DNA of 64,000 nucleotides from NCBI RefSeq assembly GCF_000771745.2, contig NZ_JPSL02000036.1:62001-126000 (forward strand). Reading direction: 5' to 3'. Made by a program: the position numbers and the translations under genes. The notes beneath the pieces are model-generated. The model was not told where the DNA came from and ran no database searches. It saw only the letters and a program-made list of their open reading frames with translations. Origin of the DNA: Thermus filiformis (GTDB lineage: Bacteria; Deinococcota; Deinococci; Deinococcales; Thermaceae). Below, piece by piece: positions 43,099-50,719 of this stretch; the stretch's first letter is position 1; each line of letters begins with the position of its first letter.

Positions 43099-44253
43099 TC
43101 AGTGCTCCACCCCGGAGAGCTCCAGAAGGGCCAGGGCCCCCGGGGCCCCGCCCACGGGGAAGGTGCGCTTCAGGGCCCAGGCCTTAAGGTCCACCTCCAG
43201 GACCCTGCCCCCGGCCGGGTCGGCCACGTAGGCCACCCCGTGCCCCAGGGCCAGGGCGGGCCGGGGGTCCTCCTGGCGGTAGGGGGCGAGGAGGGGGAGG
43301 GTGCCCGTGAGGCGGCGCTCCTTGGCGTCCACCCGGTAGAGGGCCCCGTCCGCGGCCAGGGCGTAGAGGGCCTCCCCCTCCCGGTCAAACCCCATCCGCA
43401 GGACGGAGGCGGGCAGGGGCAGGGCCTCGAGGCGCCCCTCCTGGGGGAAGACCAGGACCAGCCCCTTCGCCCCCAGGTTCCCCACCATGTAGGGCAGGGC
43501 GTTATGGGCGGCGAGCTGGGAGACCCGCTCCCCCTCCGGGGTGGGGAGCTTGCGGGCCAGGAAGCCGTTCCCCCTCGCCTCCACCAGGAGGACCGCCCCC
43601 TGGCAGCCGAAGGCGGCGAACCGGCCCAGGACCGCCTCCCCGTGGAGGCCCGGGCAGGGCTCGGGCAGGGCGAGGGCCCTTGGGCCGCCCAGGGTGTAGA
43701 TCTCCACCCGGCCGCTCTCCAATCCGCCCACCAGGAGGGCCTCTCCCAGGAGGGCCACTGCCCCGTGCTCAGGCCCTCCCGTGGCGATCTGGCGGAAGCC
43801 GAGGTCCAGGCCGAGCCGCCGGAGGTCAAAGAGGGCCACGCTCCCGTCCCCGTCGTGGAAGACGGCAAGCCAAGGCTCCTTCACCGCCGTGTGGGTGGGC
43901 TTGGGCCCGGTGCGCAGGGTGGCCAGGACGTACGGGGTCTCCTCCTTGAGGTCCGCGTGGTCCCCGTGGTCCAAAAGGCGCAGGCCGGAGAAGAGGAAGC
44001 TCACCATCCCTGCCGCCTCATGGACTGCCAGGGCGTGCTGCCCGTCGGGGAGGGGCTCGAGGCTCGCGGGGGAGGGGACGGTGAACCGGGCCACCACCTC
44101 CCCCTTCTCCAGGTCCAGGACCTGGACCAGGGGCGCCTTCGCGTCCCCCACCACCAGGCGGCGCTTCAGCGCCTCGCCCTCGTGGGCCAAGGCAGGGGTC
44201 AGAACCAGAACCAATGCCAGAACGGGTGCCAGAAGGTACCGAAGGCTTCTCAT
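43099..44253 (-). CDS. aztD: AztD-like zinc metallochaperone (beta-propeller)
   Basis: 384 residues: signal peptide (ending PALA) then HEGE and a seven-bladed propeller pattern (VVGDAKAPLVQVLDLEKGEVVARF, LAVFHDGDGSVALFDLRR and similar). His-rich LLDHGDHADLKEE is a likely zinc site. AztD proteins bind zinc in the periplasm and pass it to AztC, whose homologue is upstream. An 8-bp tandem repeat precedes its ribosome site (TAAGGAGG). Confidence 0.75.
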   Translation of the reverse strand: MRSLRYLLAPVLALVLVLTPALAHEGEALKRRLVVGDAKAPLVQVLDLEKGEVVARFTVPSPASLEPLPDGQHALAVHEAAGMVSFLFSGLRLLDHGDHADLKEETPYVLATLRTGPKPTHTAVKEPWLAVFHDGDGSVALFDLRRLGLDLGFRQIATGGPEHGAVALLGEALLVGGLESGRVEIYTLGGPRALALPEPCPGLHGEAVLGRFAAFGCQGAVLLVEARGNGFLARKLPTPEGERVSQLAAHNALPYMVGNLGAKGLVLVFPQEGRLEALPLPASVLRMGFDREGEALYALAADGALYRVDAKERRLTGTLPLLAPYRQEDPRPALALGHGVAYVADPAGGRVLEVDLKAWALKRTFPVGGAPGALALLELSGVEH

Positions 44254-44330
44254 GCTCTACCTCCTTACCGCTTCACCACCTCATCGCTTCACCGCTTCAC
44301 CACTTCACCGCTTCATCGCTTCACCGCTTC
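44254..44330 (-). repeat. 8-bp tandem repeat (TGAAGCGG) between aztC and aztD
   Basis: On the minus strand about nine imperfect units of TGAAGCGG/TGAAGCGA run from the last codons of the AztC-like gene to TAAGGAGG, the ribosome site of the next gene. The first unit supplies the AztC stop codon; the last has become the ribosome site. Confidence 0.8.
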
Positions 44331-45196
44331 ACTCCCTTCACCGCCTCACACACCACCTCCCGGTTGTGCCGGAGGAGGTCCAGGTAGGTGGGCACCCTTC
44401 GGTCCAGGGCGTCGGTGTAGAGGACGAGGAGGGGCACCCCGAGCTCCCGGGCCAGGGCCTGGGCCTTTTCCCGGGGGAACTGGGGCTCGGCCACCACGAA
44501 GTCCAGCCCCCCCTCCCGGGCCCGCTCCGTGAGGAGGACCCAGGTCCTGGGGCCCCTTTCCTGGCCGTGGCTGTCCATCAGGGTGCCCACGATCTCCAGG
44601 CCGTAGCGCCGGGCGAAGTAGAGGAGGGAGAGGTGGGTGGCGGCCAGGCGGAGGCCCTTCCCTGAAAGGCAGGCCTCGAGGCGGGCGTCCTCCGCCAGGG
44701 CGGCCTCCCGGAAGGCCTTGAGCCGCTCCCGGTAGTAGCCCCCTCCCCGGGGGTCCAAGGCCTCCAGGGTCTCGGCGATCCGCTCCGCGTAGCGGACGGC
44801 GTAGGTGGGGTCCAGCCAGAGGTGGGGGTCGCAGTCCCCGTGCAGGTGCACCCCCTTCTCCCGCAGGCCCAGGAGGCCGCAGATGAGGCCAGGCTGCCCC
44901 TCCGCGAGCCGGACCACCCGGGCCCCTTTGGGGAGGAGGGGGAGGAGCCTATTCAGGTAGGGCTCGAGGCCCAGCCCGTTGGCGAAGAGGACCTGGGCCT
45001 GGGAGAGGAGGCGGACGGAGGAGGGGAGGGGCTCAAAGCCATGGGGGTCGGCCCCCAGGGGGACGAGGCTTTCCACCCGCACCCGCTCCCCGCCCACCGC
45101 CCGCACCAGGTCGGCGAGGAGGGGGGTGGTGGCCACGGCCCGCACCTGGGCAAAGGCGGGGAGGAGGAGGAGGGCCAGGGGCAGGAGAAGGCGCAT
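44321..45196 (-). CDS. aztC: Zinc ABC transporter substrate-binding protein (AztC/ZnuA-like)
   Basis: 291 residues with a signal peptide (ending AFAQ). Metal His ligands in LGADPHGFEP (near 52), DPHLWLDPTYAV and AATHLSLLYFARRYG; the fourth ligand is in VVAEPQFPREKA. A short His-rich loop GVHLHGDCDPH may scavenge zinc. It binds Zn outside the membrane. No cognate ATPase or permease lies nearby; the BtuCD-type genes at 46-48 kb belong to another transporter. Confidence 0.88.
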   Translation of the reverse strand: MRLLLPLALLLLPAFAQVRAVATTPLLADLVRAVGGERVRVESLVPLGADPHGFEPLPSSVRLLSQAQVLFANGLGLEPYLNRLLPLLPKGARVVRLAEGQPGLICGLLGLREKGVHLHGDCDPHLWLDPTYAVRYAERIAETLEALDPRGGGYYRERLKAFREAALAEDARLEACLSGKGLRLAATHLSLLYFARRYGLEIVGTLMDSHGQERGPRTWVLLTERAREGGLDFVVAEPQFPREKAQALARELGVPLLVLYTDALDRRVPTYLDLLRHNREVVCEAVKGVKR

Positions 45197-45206
45197 CCCA
45201 CCCCTC

Positions 45207-45608
45207 CTACAGGGTGATCACCTGGTCCACCTGGCCCGCCAGGGCCCGGTAGAGGTCGGGGAAGCAGGCGGCCTCCACCCCGTCCACCACGTGGGTGAGG
45301 AGGCGGCAGTCCCCGGGGGAGGTCCTCCCCTCCCCCTCGGGGGTGCACCAGCGGGCCTCCCCCTCGGCCAGGCCCCGCTCCAGGGCGCAGAGGTCGCAGA
45401 CCATGAGCCGGATCCCCTTCTCCCGGGCCAGGCGGGAAAGCCTCTCCCCGATGGGGTTTCCCCGTTGCAGGAGCAGGACGTTGTCGTCAAAGAAGAAGAT
45501 GGCCTTGACCTCGGCCCCGTGGACCCCGGCCTCCAGCTGGGGGAGGATCATCTGGGCCAGCTTGTGGCTGGCCGCCCTGGGACTGGAGAGGATATACGCC
45601 ACGCGCAT
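45207..45608 (-). CDS. DsrE-family small protein
   Basis: 133 residues. MRVAYILSSPRAASHKLAQ and VKAIFFFDDNVLLLQRGNP match the DsrE/DsrF fold; VCDLCALERGLAE provides Cys near residue 75, with two more in WCTPEGEGRTSPGDCRLL. It could carry sulfur or bind metal. It is the first gene behind the Zur/Fur-like operator, 10 bases before the AztC-like gene. Confidence 0.75.
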   Translation of the reverse strand: MRVAYILSSPRAASHKLAQMILPQLEAGVHGAEVKAIFFFDDNVLLLQRGNPIGERLSRLAREKGIRLMVCDLCALERGLAEGEARWCTPEGEGRTSPGDCRLLTHVVDGVEAACFPDLYRALAGQVDQVITL

Positions 45609-45627
45609 CCGTCACCTCCATCTGACA

Positions 45628-45656
45628 TTGATAATGCATTCTCAACTTTTTGTCAA
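45628..45656 (-). promoter_or_regulatory. Promoter with Zur/Fur-type operator for the zinc operon
   Basis: On the minus strand: -35 TTGACA, 17 bases, -10 TATCAA. TTGAGAATGCATTATCAA (45628-45645) is an 18-bp inverted repeat with one mismatched pair that covers the -10. Its shape and its zinc target genes suggest a Zur-type repressor. Confidence 0.75.
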
Positions 45657-45668
45657 CCTTCCCCCCCT

Positions 45669-45733
45669 GGCGAAGCCTTGGGAAAGGCTTTACCGGGGCC
45701 CCCATCCTGGCGCAAGCCAAGCCGGGGGGTATC
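45669..45733 (-). repeat. MITE-like repeat, copy F (partial)
   Basis: GCTTTACCGGGGCCCCCATCCTGGCGCAAGCC then GGGGGGTATCC: the hairpin end with a damaged stem and a mutated terminus. It lies between the zinc promoter and the lipoprotein gene. Confidence 0.7.
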
Positions 45734-45812
45734 CCGAGGTGGCCTTGGCTCAAGGAAACCTCAAAGCGGCCGGGCCTTGGGGGCGCTACCTTGGAGTCGA
45801 GGAGGTGAAGGA

Positions 45813-46250
45813 ATGCGGATGCTTCGGTACCTTCCCCTTCTGGCCCTGGCCCTTGTGGCCTGCGCCCCGGCCCTCTACCCGGTGCAGGAGATCACCGTCT
45901 CCCAGCGCTTCGGCCTGGTGGTCCCAGGGGGCGTCCTCCTGGAGGCTTACCAGGAGGGCACGGTGGAGGTGACCCGCTTCCGGCTGGACCCGGACACCCC
46001 CTACGCCTGGGAGGGCCTCGAGGGCCTGGGCAAGCGGCTCAAGGCCCAACTGGAGGGCAGGGGCTTCTTCACCCGCTGCGAGACCTACAACGCCCTTCCC
46101 ATCCTGGGTGGGCCCCAGTACACCCTGCGCATGGCCCGGGGGAGCGAGGGGGTGGGGCTCTACCTCCAGGCCCTGGCCGAGCCCCACACCTACCGCCTCG
46201 AGGTGTCCCCCGCCGACCCCAACCCGCCCCTGAGCTGCCCGGCCCGCTAG
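45813..46250 (+). CDS. Small lipoprotein, function unknown
   Basis: 145 residues from ATG 45813 (GGAGGTGAAGG upstream). Signal peptide with lipobox LALVAC. The mature part has a strand-rich N-half (ITVSQRFGLVVPGGVLLEAYQ) and two Cys (RCETYN near 95 and the C-terminal SCPAR) that may pair. It sits alone between two minus-strand operons. Confidence 0.7.
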   Translation: MRMLRYLPLLALALVACAPALYPVQEITVSQRFGLVVPGGVLLEAYQEGTVEVTRFRLDPDTPYAWEGLEGLGKRLKAQLEGRGFFTRCETYNALPILGGPQYTLRMARGSEGVGLYLQALAEPHTYRLEVSPADPNPPLSCPAR

Positions 46251-46321
46251 GCGGGAGGCTGGGTCAGGCTTCTTCCAGCTCCTCCAGCGGCACGAAGAGG
46301 AGGTGGGGGACCCGGTCCTCG

Positions 46322-46633
46322 CTAGTTGACGTACCGGGGCCAAAGCCCGGGGCGGCTCCTCCTCGGGAGGAGGCCGGTATGCAGGAGCCGAAGAAGCGCC
46401 TCCCCCTCTTCTTGCCGAAAGCGGAGGTCCACCGTCCCGAGCCACACCACCCCCTCCCCGCCCCTCTCCAGGAGGTCCTCCAGGACCTGGGCCAGGAAGC
46501 GGAGGCCCTCCGGGGTGAGGCGGAAGGTGGCGGCGTCCCAGTAGAGGTGGTAGGTCCCCCCGTTGCAGCCGCAGCGGGCCAGGTAGCGGGCCTCCGAGAG
46601 GCGGGCCACCACCTCCTGGTGGTCAGGCTCCAT
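46322..46633 (-). CDS. Small protein at the end of the haem operon
   Basis: 103 residues, AGGAGGTGG before the ATG; overlaps the end of the ABC ATPase gene by 11 bases. It has a CGCNGG motif near residue 21 and looks like a winged-helix or alpha-beta protein (TPEGLRFLAQVLEDLLERGG). No family recognised. Coupling to the ATPase gene argues for a role in haem or metal handling. Confidence 0.6.
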   Translation of the reverse strand: MEPDHQEVVARLSEARYLARCGCNGGTYHLYWDAATFRLTPEGLRFLAQVLEDLLERGGEGVVWLGTVDLRFRQEEGEALLRLLHTGLLPRRSRPGLWPRYVN

Positions 46634-47402
46634 GGGCCACCTCCTTGGGCCAGGGCAGGAGGAGGCTGGGCCCTCCGGGCCGTCCCAGGGCCTGGAAGGG
46701 CACCTCGTACACCTCTTCCAAAAGCTCGGGGGAAAGCACCCCAGCGGGCGGACCGTAGGCCACGGGCCGCCCCTCCTTCAGGAGGAGGACCCGGTCGGCG
46801 AAGAGGGCGGCCAGGTTCAGGTCGTGGAGGACGGCCACCACCCCCCTTCCCTCGAAGGCCAGGGCCCGGAAGAGGAGGAGGAGCTCAAGGGCGTACCGAG
46901 GGTCCAGGTGGTTGGTGGGCTCGTCCAGGAGGAAGAGCGTTGGTTCTTGCGCCAGGAGCCGGGCCGCCTCCACCCGCATGGCCTCTCCCCCGGAGAGGCT
47001 TGGGAAGGGGCGGTCCTTGAGGGGAAGGGCCCGGGTGCGCTCCAAGGACCGCTGGGTCTTGCGGTGGTCCTCCGGCCCTTCCCGCCCCCGCAGGTGGGGA
47101 AGCCTCCCCAGGAGGGCCACCTCGTAAGCGGTGTAGGGGAAGGCCACCTCCCGGTTCTGGGAGAGGACGGCCCGCAAGCGGGCCAAGGCTTGGGAATCGT
47201 AGGCGGCCAGGGGCCTTTCCCTGAGCCGCACCTCCCCTTGAGTGGGCCGGAGCTCCCCGGAAAGGAGGCGGAGGAGGGTGGTTTTCCCGCTTCCGTTGGG
47301 CCCCAGGACGGCCAGGAACTCCCCCTCCTCCAGGGATAAATCCACCCCTTTGAGGAGCCAGCGTCCCCCCACGCGGTAACCCAGGTTCCTCGCTTCAAGC
47401 AC
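46623..47402 (-). CDS. hmuV: Haem ABC transporter ATPase
   Basis: 259 residues. Walker A GPNGSGKTT (near 36), Q-loop LSQNREVAFPY, signature LSGGEAMRVE, Walker B LFLLDEPTNHLD, H-loop VLHDLN. FecE/HmuV-type ATPase. It overlaps the permease gene by 8 bases. Confidence 0.92.
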   Translation of the reverse strand: MLEARNLGYRVGGRWLLKGVDLSLEEGEFLAVLGPNGSGKTTLLRLLSGELRPTQGEVRLRERPLAAYDSQALARLRAVLSQNREVAFPYTAYEVALLGRLPHLRGREGPEDHRKTQRSLERTRALPLKDRPFPSLSGGEAMRVEAARLLAQEPTLFLLDEPTNHLDPRYALELLLLFRALAFEGRGVVAVLHDLNLAALFADRVLLLKEGRPVAYGPPAGVLSPELLEEVYEVPFQALGRPGGPSLLLPWPKEVAHGA

Positions 47403-48420
47403 GGTACACCTCCCGCTTGTAGCGCAGGACCAGGTAGAGGAAGAAGGGCCCTCCCAGGAGGGCGGTGAGCACCCCCACGGGGATTTCCGCCGGGGCGGCC
47501 AGGGTGCGGGCCAGGAGGTCGGCCAGCACCGCCAGGGAGGCCCCGAGGAGGGCCGAGCCCGGAAGGAGGTAGCGGTGGTCGGGGCCCGCCAGGAGGCGGA
47601 AGAGGTGGGGGGCCACCAGGCCCAAGAACCCCACCCCTCCGGCCAGGGCCACCGCCACCCCCACGGCCAGGGCCGCCCCCGCCACCGCCCGCCGCTTCAG
47701 GGCCTCCAGGTCCACCCCCAGGTGGAAGGCCTCCCGCTCCCCCAGGGCGAAGGCGTTGAGGGGCCGGGCCAGGGGGAGGAGGAGGGCGAGGGCCAGAAGG
47801 GCCAGGGGCAGGGCGGGGAGGAGGAGGCGCCAGGTCACGGCGGAAAACCCGCCCAGGGTCCAGAAGGTGAGGCTCCGGAGCTCCTGCTCGCTGGCCAGAA
47901 AGGTGAGGAGGCCGATTCCCGCCCCCACCAGGGCGTTTAGGGCGATCCCCGAGAGGAGGAGGACCGTCACCTGGGTCCCCAGGGGGGTGCGGGCCAGGCC
48001 CCAGAGGAGGCGGGTGGCCAGTAGGCCGCCCAGGAAGGCGAAGAGGGGGAGGGCGTAGACCTCGAGGGGGCCCGAGCCCGGGAGGAGGACGATGAAGACC
48101 GCCGCCCCCAGGGCCGCCCCCGAGGTGACGCCGATGAGGCCGGGGTCCACCAGGGGGTTGCGGAAGAGCCCCTGGAGCGTACCCCCCGCTAGGGCCAGAA
48201 GCGCCCCCACCAGGGCCGCCCCCAGGACCCGGGGGAAGCGCAAGGCGGTGAGGACCTGGTACTCCACCCCCTCGCCCCGCAGGAGGATCCCCGGGATGGC
48301 CAAGGGCGGGATGGGGTAGGCCCCGAGGCCCGCCCCCAGGAGGAGGGCCAAGGGTAGGAGGAGAGCGAGGGCCAGGAGGGCCAGCCGGTAGCGGCCGAAG
48401 CGGGGGAGGGCGCTTACCAT
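47395..48420 (-). CDS. hmuU: Haem/iron-complex ABC transporter permease (FecCD family)
   Basis: 341 residues from ATG 48420 with GGGAGGGG upstream; about ten membrane segments. FRNPLVDPGLIGVTSGAALGA and GGVGFLGLVAPHLFRLLAGPDHR are FecCD signatures, the second giving the coupling helix to the ATPase. Start overlaps a 37-codon ORF. Confidence 0.92.
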   Translation of the reverse strand: MVSALPRFGRYRLALLALALLLPLALLLGAGLGAYPIPPLAIPGILLRGEGVEYQVLTALRFPRVLGAALVGALLALAGGTLQGLFRNPLVDPGLIGVTSGAALGAAVFIVLLPGSGPLEVYALPLFAFLGGLLATRLLWGLARTPLGTQVTVLLLSGIALNALVGAGIGLLTFLASEQELRSLTFWTLGGFSAVTWRLLLPALPLALLALALLLPLARPLNAFALGEREAFHLGVDLEALKRRAVAGAALAVGVAVALAGGVGFLGLVAPHLFRLLAGPDHRYLLPGSALLGASLAVLADLLARTLAAPAEIPVGVLTALLGGPFFLYLVLRYKREVYRA

Positions 48421-48527
48421 AGCCCCTCCCGGTAGGCGGCCTCGAGGCTTTCCGGAAGGGGCTTTCCGAGGAGGAAGAGGAGCAGGCCCGCCTTCCAAAA
48501 GGCGCGGAGGAGGCGGAACCCCCTCAC
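48414..48527 (-). CDS. Candidate 37-aa membrane peptide in the haem operon
   Basis: GTG start overlaps the hmuT stop (GTGA) and its TAA overlaps the hmuU start, filling the whole gap. The peptide (VRGFRLLRAFWKAGLLLFLLGKPLPESLEAAYREGLW) has a basic N-terminus, one short hydrophobic stretch and an amphipathic tail. It may be a real small subunit or simply a coupling frame that keeps ribosomes running from hmuT to hmuU. Confidence 0.5.
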   Translation of the reverse strand: MRGFRLLRAFWKAGLLLFLLGKPLPESLEAAYREGLW

Positions 48528-49444
48528 GGCCCCACCTCCACGAACCCCTCCCGCAGGTAGGCCGCCCGGAAGAGGTCCAGGGCCGCCCGTCCCGCCCGGG
48601 GGCCGAAACTGCCCAGGTAGAGGTCGTCCATGGCCACCACCTTCCGGTTCCTCCCCGCCGGGGTCTGGGCTACGCCGGGAAGCCGCAAAAGCCCCTCCAG
48701 TCCCCCCACGCTCTCCAGGCCCTTCTGGAAGACCACGATCACATCGGGCCTCGCCGCCACCACGCTCTCCGCGGTCATGGGCTGGCACTCCCGGATCCCC
48801 TTGGCGGCGTTCTCCAGCCCGGCCAGCTCCATCACCCCCACCGGGGTGCTCCCTTCCCCACAGACGAAGAGGGTGCCGGGGCCCCGCAGGTAGAGGAAGA
48901 GCGCCCGGAGCCTCCCCTTGGGGGCCTGCTGGGCCTGGAAGGCCTTGAGGGCGAGGAGGTCCCGCTCCAGGGCCCGGACCAGGGCCTCGCCCCGCTCCTT
49001 CTCCCCCACGGCCTGAGCCACCACGCGGATCTTCCGCTTGGCCCCTTCCACCGTGGGCTCCGTGGGCACCAGGACCACGGCCACCCCCGCCTGGCGGAGC
49101 TGGTCCACCACCTGGGGCGGGCGCACATCCTCCCGGCCGATGACCAAGGTGGGCCTTAAGGAGAGGATCCCCTCGGCGGAGAGGCGGAACTGGTACCCCA
49201 CGCTGGGCAGCCTCTGGGCCTCGGGGGGGTAGTAGCTGGAGTCGTCCCGGCCCACCACCTTTTTCCCCACCCCCAGGGCGAAGAGGATCTCGGTGGTGAT
49301 CCCGTCCAGGCTCACGATGCGGCTAGTGGAGCGCACCTCCACCTCCTTGCCCGTGGCGTCCACCACCCGGAAGGGCTGGGCCAGGGCGGGAAGGAGGAGG
49401 GCGAGGAGGGCGAGCGCCTTTCGCCGGTTCAGGGTCCGCTTCAT
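48524..49444 (-). CDS. hmuT: Haem ABC transporter substrate-binding protein
   Basis: 306 residues; signal peptide (LNRRKALALLALLLPALAQ). BtuF/FhuD fold: FRVVDATGKEVEV, RIVSLDGITTEILFALGVGKKVVG, RPTLVIGREDVRP and PGVAQTPAGRNRKVVAMDDLYLGSFGPRAG. Tyr residues in DSSYYPPEA may ligand haem. It overlaps its neighbours on both sides by 4 bases. Confidence 0.88.
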   Translation of the reverse strand: MKRTLNRRKALALLALLLPALAQPFRVVDATGKEVEVRSTSRIVSLDGITTEILFALGVGKKVVGRDDSSYYPPEAQRLPSVGYQFRLSAEGILSLRPTLVIGREDVRPPQVVDQLRQAGVAVVLVPTEPTVEGAKRKIRVVAQAVGEKERGEALVRALERDLLALKAFQAQQAPKGRLRALFLYLRGPGTLFVCGEGSTPVGVMELAGLENAAKGIRECQPMTAESVVAARPDVIVVFQKGLESVGGLEGLLRLPGVAQTPAGRNRKVVAMDDLYLGSFGPRAGRAALDLFRAAYLREGFVEVGP

Positions 49445-50058
49445 GCTTTCACCTCCAGGTTCTCGAGCCGCAGGACCATCGCCTCGAGCCCCCGGCCCTC
49501 CACCGCCACCTCCCGCTCCACCGGGAGCCAGTAGGGGCCTACCGGGGCGTACTCGTCCCGGAACCGCTCCACCCGGTCCAGGCGGCCCTGGGGATCGCGG
49601 TGCACCAGGAGGAAGCGGTGGGGGAGGAGCCTGTCCTCAGCCTCCTTCCAGGTTTCCAGGTGGATGCGGAAGGATCCCTCGGGGAGGTGGCGCTCGATGA
49701 GGGCGAGCCGGCCCTCCCGCACCCAGATGCGGGAGCGGAAGGGGTCCTCGAGGGCAAGCCCTGCCCCCAGGGGGCCTTCTTCCACCAGGCGGATGGGGTA
49801 GCGGCCTTCCCCTTCCTCAAAGGGGACGAAGCGGCGGTGGCCGAGAAGGGAGGCGAGCTCCTTCTCCGCAAGGCCCCCCACCCCCTCCGGCAGGTCCACC
49901 TGAGGGCGGAACCCCTCCACCTCCACCCGGCCCAGGTACCAGGCCCCCCCTAGGTAGAGGGCGAGGCCTGCCCGGAAGCCGGGAAACTCCGGGGGCAGGG
50001 TGTAGATCTGCTCCCGGGCGCGTTTTAGGAGCACCCATGCGGAAGGAGCCTCAACCAT
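49441..50058 (-). CDS. DUF3386-like protein
   Basis: 205 residues. REQIYTLPPEFPGFRAGLALY near the N-terminus and SFRIHLETWKEAEDRLLPHRFLLVH with YAPVGPYWLPVEREV later resemble DUF3386, a beta-rich family of cyanobacteria and Deinococcota. No signal peptide. Its place between a haem monooxygenase-like gene and hmuT suggests a part in haem handling. Confidence 0.65.
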   Translation of the reverse strand: MVEAPSAWVLLKRAREQIYTLPPEFPGFRAGLALYLGGAWYLGRVEVEGFRPQVDLPEGVGGLAEKELASLLGHRRFVPFEEGEGRYPIRLVEEGPLGAGLALEDPFRSRIWVREGRLALIERHLPEGSFRIHLETWKEAEDRLLPHRFLLVHRDPQGRLDRVERFRDEYAPVGPYWLPVEREVAVEGRGLEAMVLRLENLEVKA

Positions 50059-50371
50059 CCTGCACCTCCGTGTCCTGGACCACCTGGAAGGTCTCCAGCC
50101 GGTTGGGGCCCCGGAAGGCTTCCTTGGGCAGGGTTCCGCTTCGGGCGTGGCCTTCCCGGAACTCGGGGCTTTCCGTCCAGGCCCTGAAGGCCTCCTCGCT
50201 CTCCCAGAAGGTGAGGACGATGTAGGGGTCCTCCGGGTTGTTAGGCCTCAGGACCAGGTTGCGGACGAACCCCGGCATCCGGTCCACCAGCCGGGCCCGG
50301 GTCCGAAAAACCTCCTCAAACCGCTCGGCGTACTCGGGTTTTACGGGGATGCGGTTCATCGTGACAAACAC
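50051..50371 (-). CDS. Antibiotic-biosynthesis-monooxygenase-fold protein, haem-degrading type
   Basis: 106 residues from GTG 50371 (GAGGAGGTGG upstream). MFVTMNRIPVKPEYAERFEEVF, MPGFVRNLVLRPNN and YIVLTFWESEEAFRAWTESPEF are the ABM/IsdG-HmoB pattern. As first gene of the haem uptake operon it probably opens haem to release iron; binding residues are not certain from sequence. Confidence 0.8.
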   Translation of the reverse strand: MFVTMNRIPVKPEYAERFEEVFRTRARLVDRMPGFVRNLVLRPNNPEDPYIVLTFWESEEAFRAWTESPEFREGHARSGTLPKEAFRGPNRLETFQVVQDTEVQDG

Positions 50372-50716
50372 CCATCCACCTCCTCGGGGGAAGGATACCG
50401 GGCAGGGGATAAAAAGTCAAGTATTCCGGTCGGATTTTGTTAATATTGAGAACGATAACCTTTCTCCTTTGCGCACACCCGGGGGGCCAGGACGGGGGGG
50501 AGGCGGTGGGGAATCGCGTTTGCCAAAGCGGCCTAGCCAGGTCAAAAAGCCAGGCGAGGATATCGCCCTCCCCTAGGGCGGTGGCCAGGCGCCTTGGGCC
50601 AGGCCCTTTTCTCCCGGCCTCGGGAGAGGCCTTGGGGGATGCTCCTCAAGCTTCCAAGCGCCCCCATCCCGGCACGGGGCCTAGGTGGGGTGGTTTACCG
50701 GGGCCCCCAGCTTGTA
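50372..50716 (-). promoter_or_regulatory. Haem operon promoter region and non-coding stretch
   Basis: On the minus strand: -35 TTGACT (50420-50415), 17 bases, -10 TATCCT (50397-50392), then AGGAGG and the GTG start. Just upstream is an AT-rich Fur-like stretch (TTGAGAACGATAA, 50446-50458) that shares TTGAGAA with the zinc-operon operator. The rest (50470-50689) is GC-rich without a convincing gene; 50690-50719 is a repeat remnant. Confidence 0.6.
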
Positions 50717-50719
50717 TCA
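50690..50719 (-). repeat. MITE-like repeat, copy G (internal deletion)
   Basis: GGTTTACCGGGGCCCCCAGCTTGTATCA: the inner element joined straight to its TATCA end, with one hairpin arm deleted. On the minus strand the terminal TGA is the stop of the GH5 gene. Confidence 0.65.

Noticed and set aside
46623-48498. ATPase and permease as partners of the AztC-like zinc protein
   Set aside because: They are FecCD/HmuV type, overlap their own haem-binding protein gene and lie in a separate operon with its own promoter.
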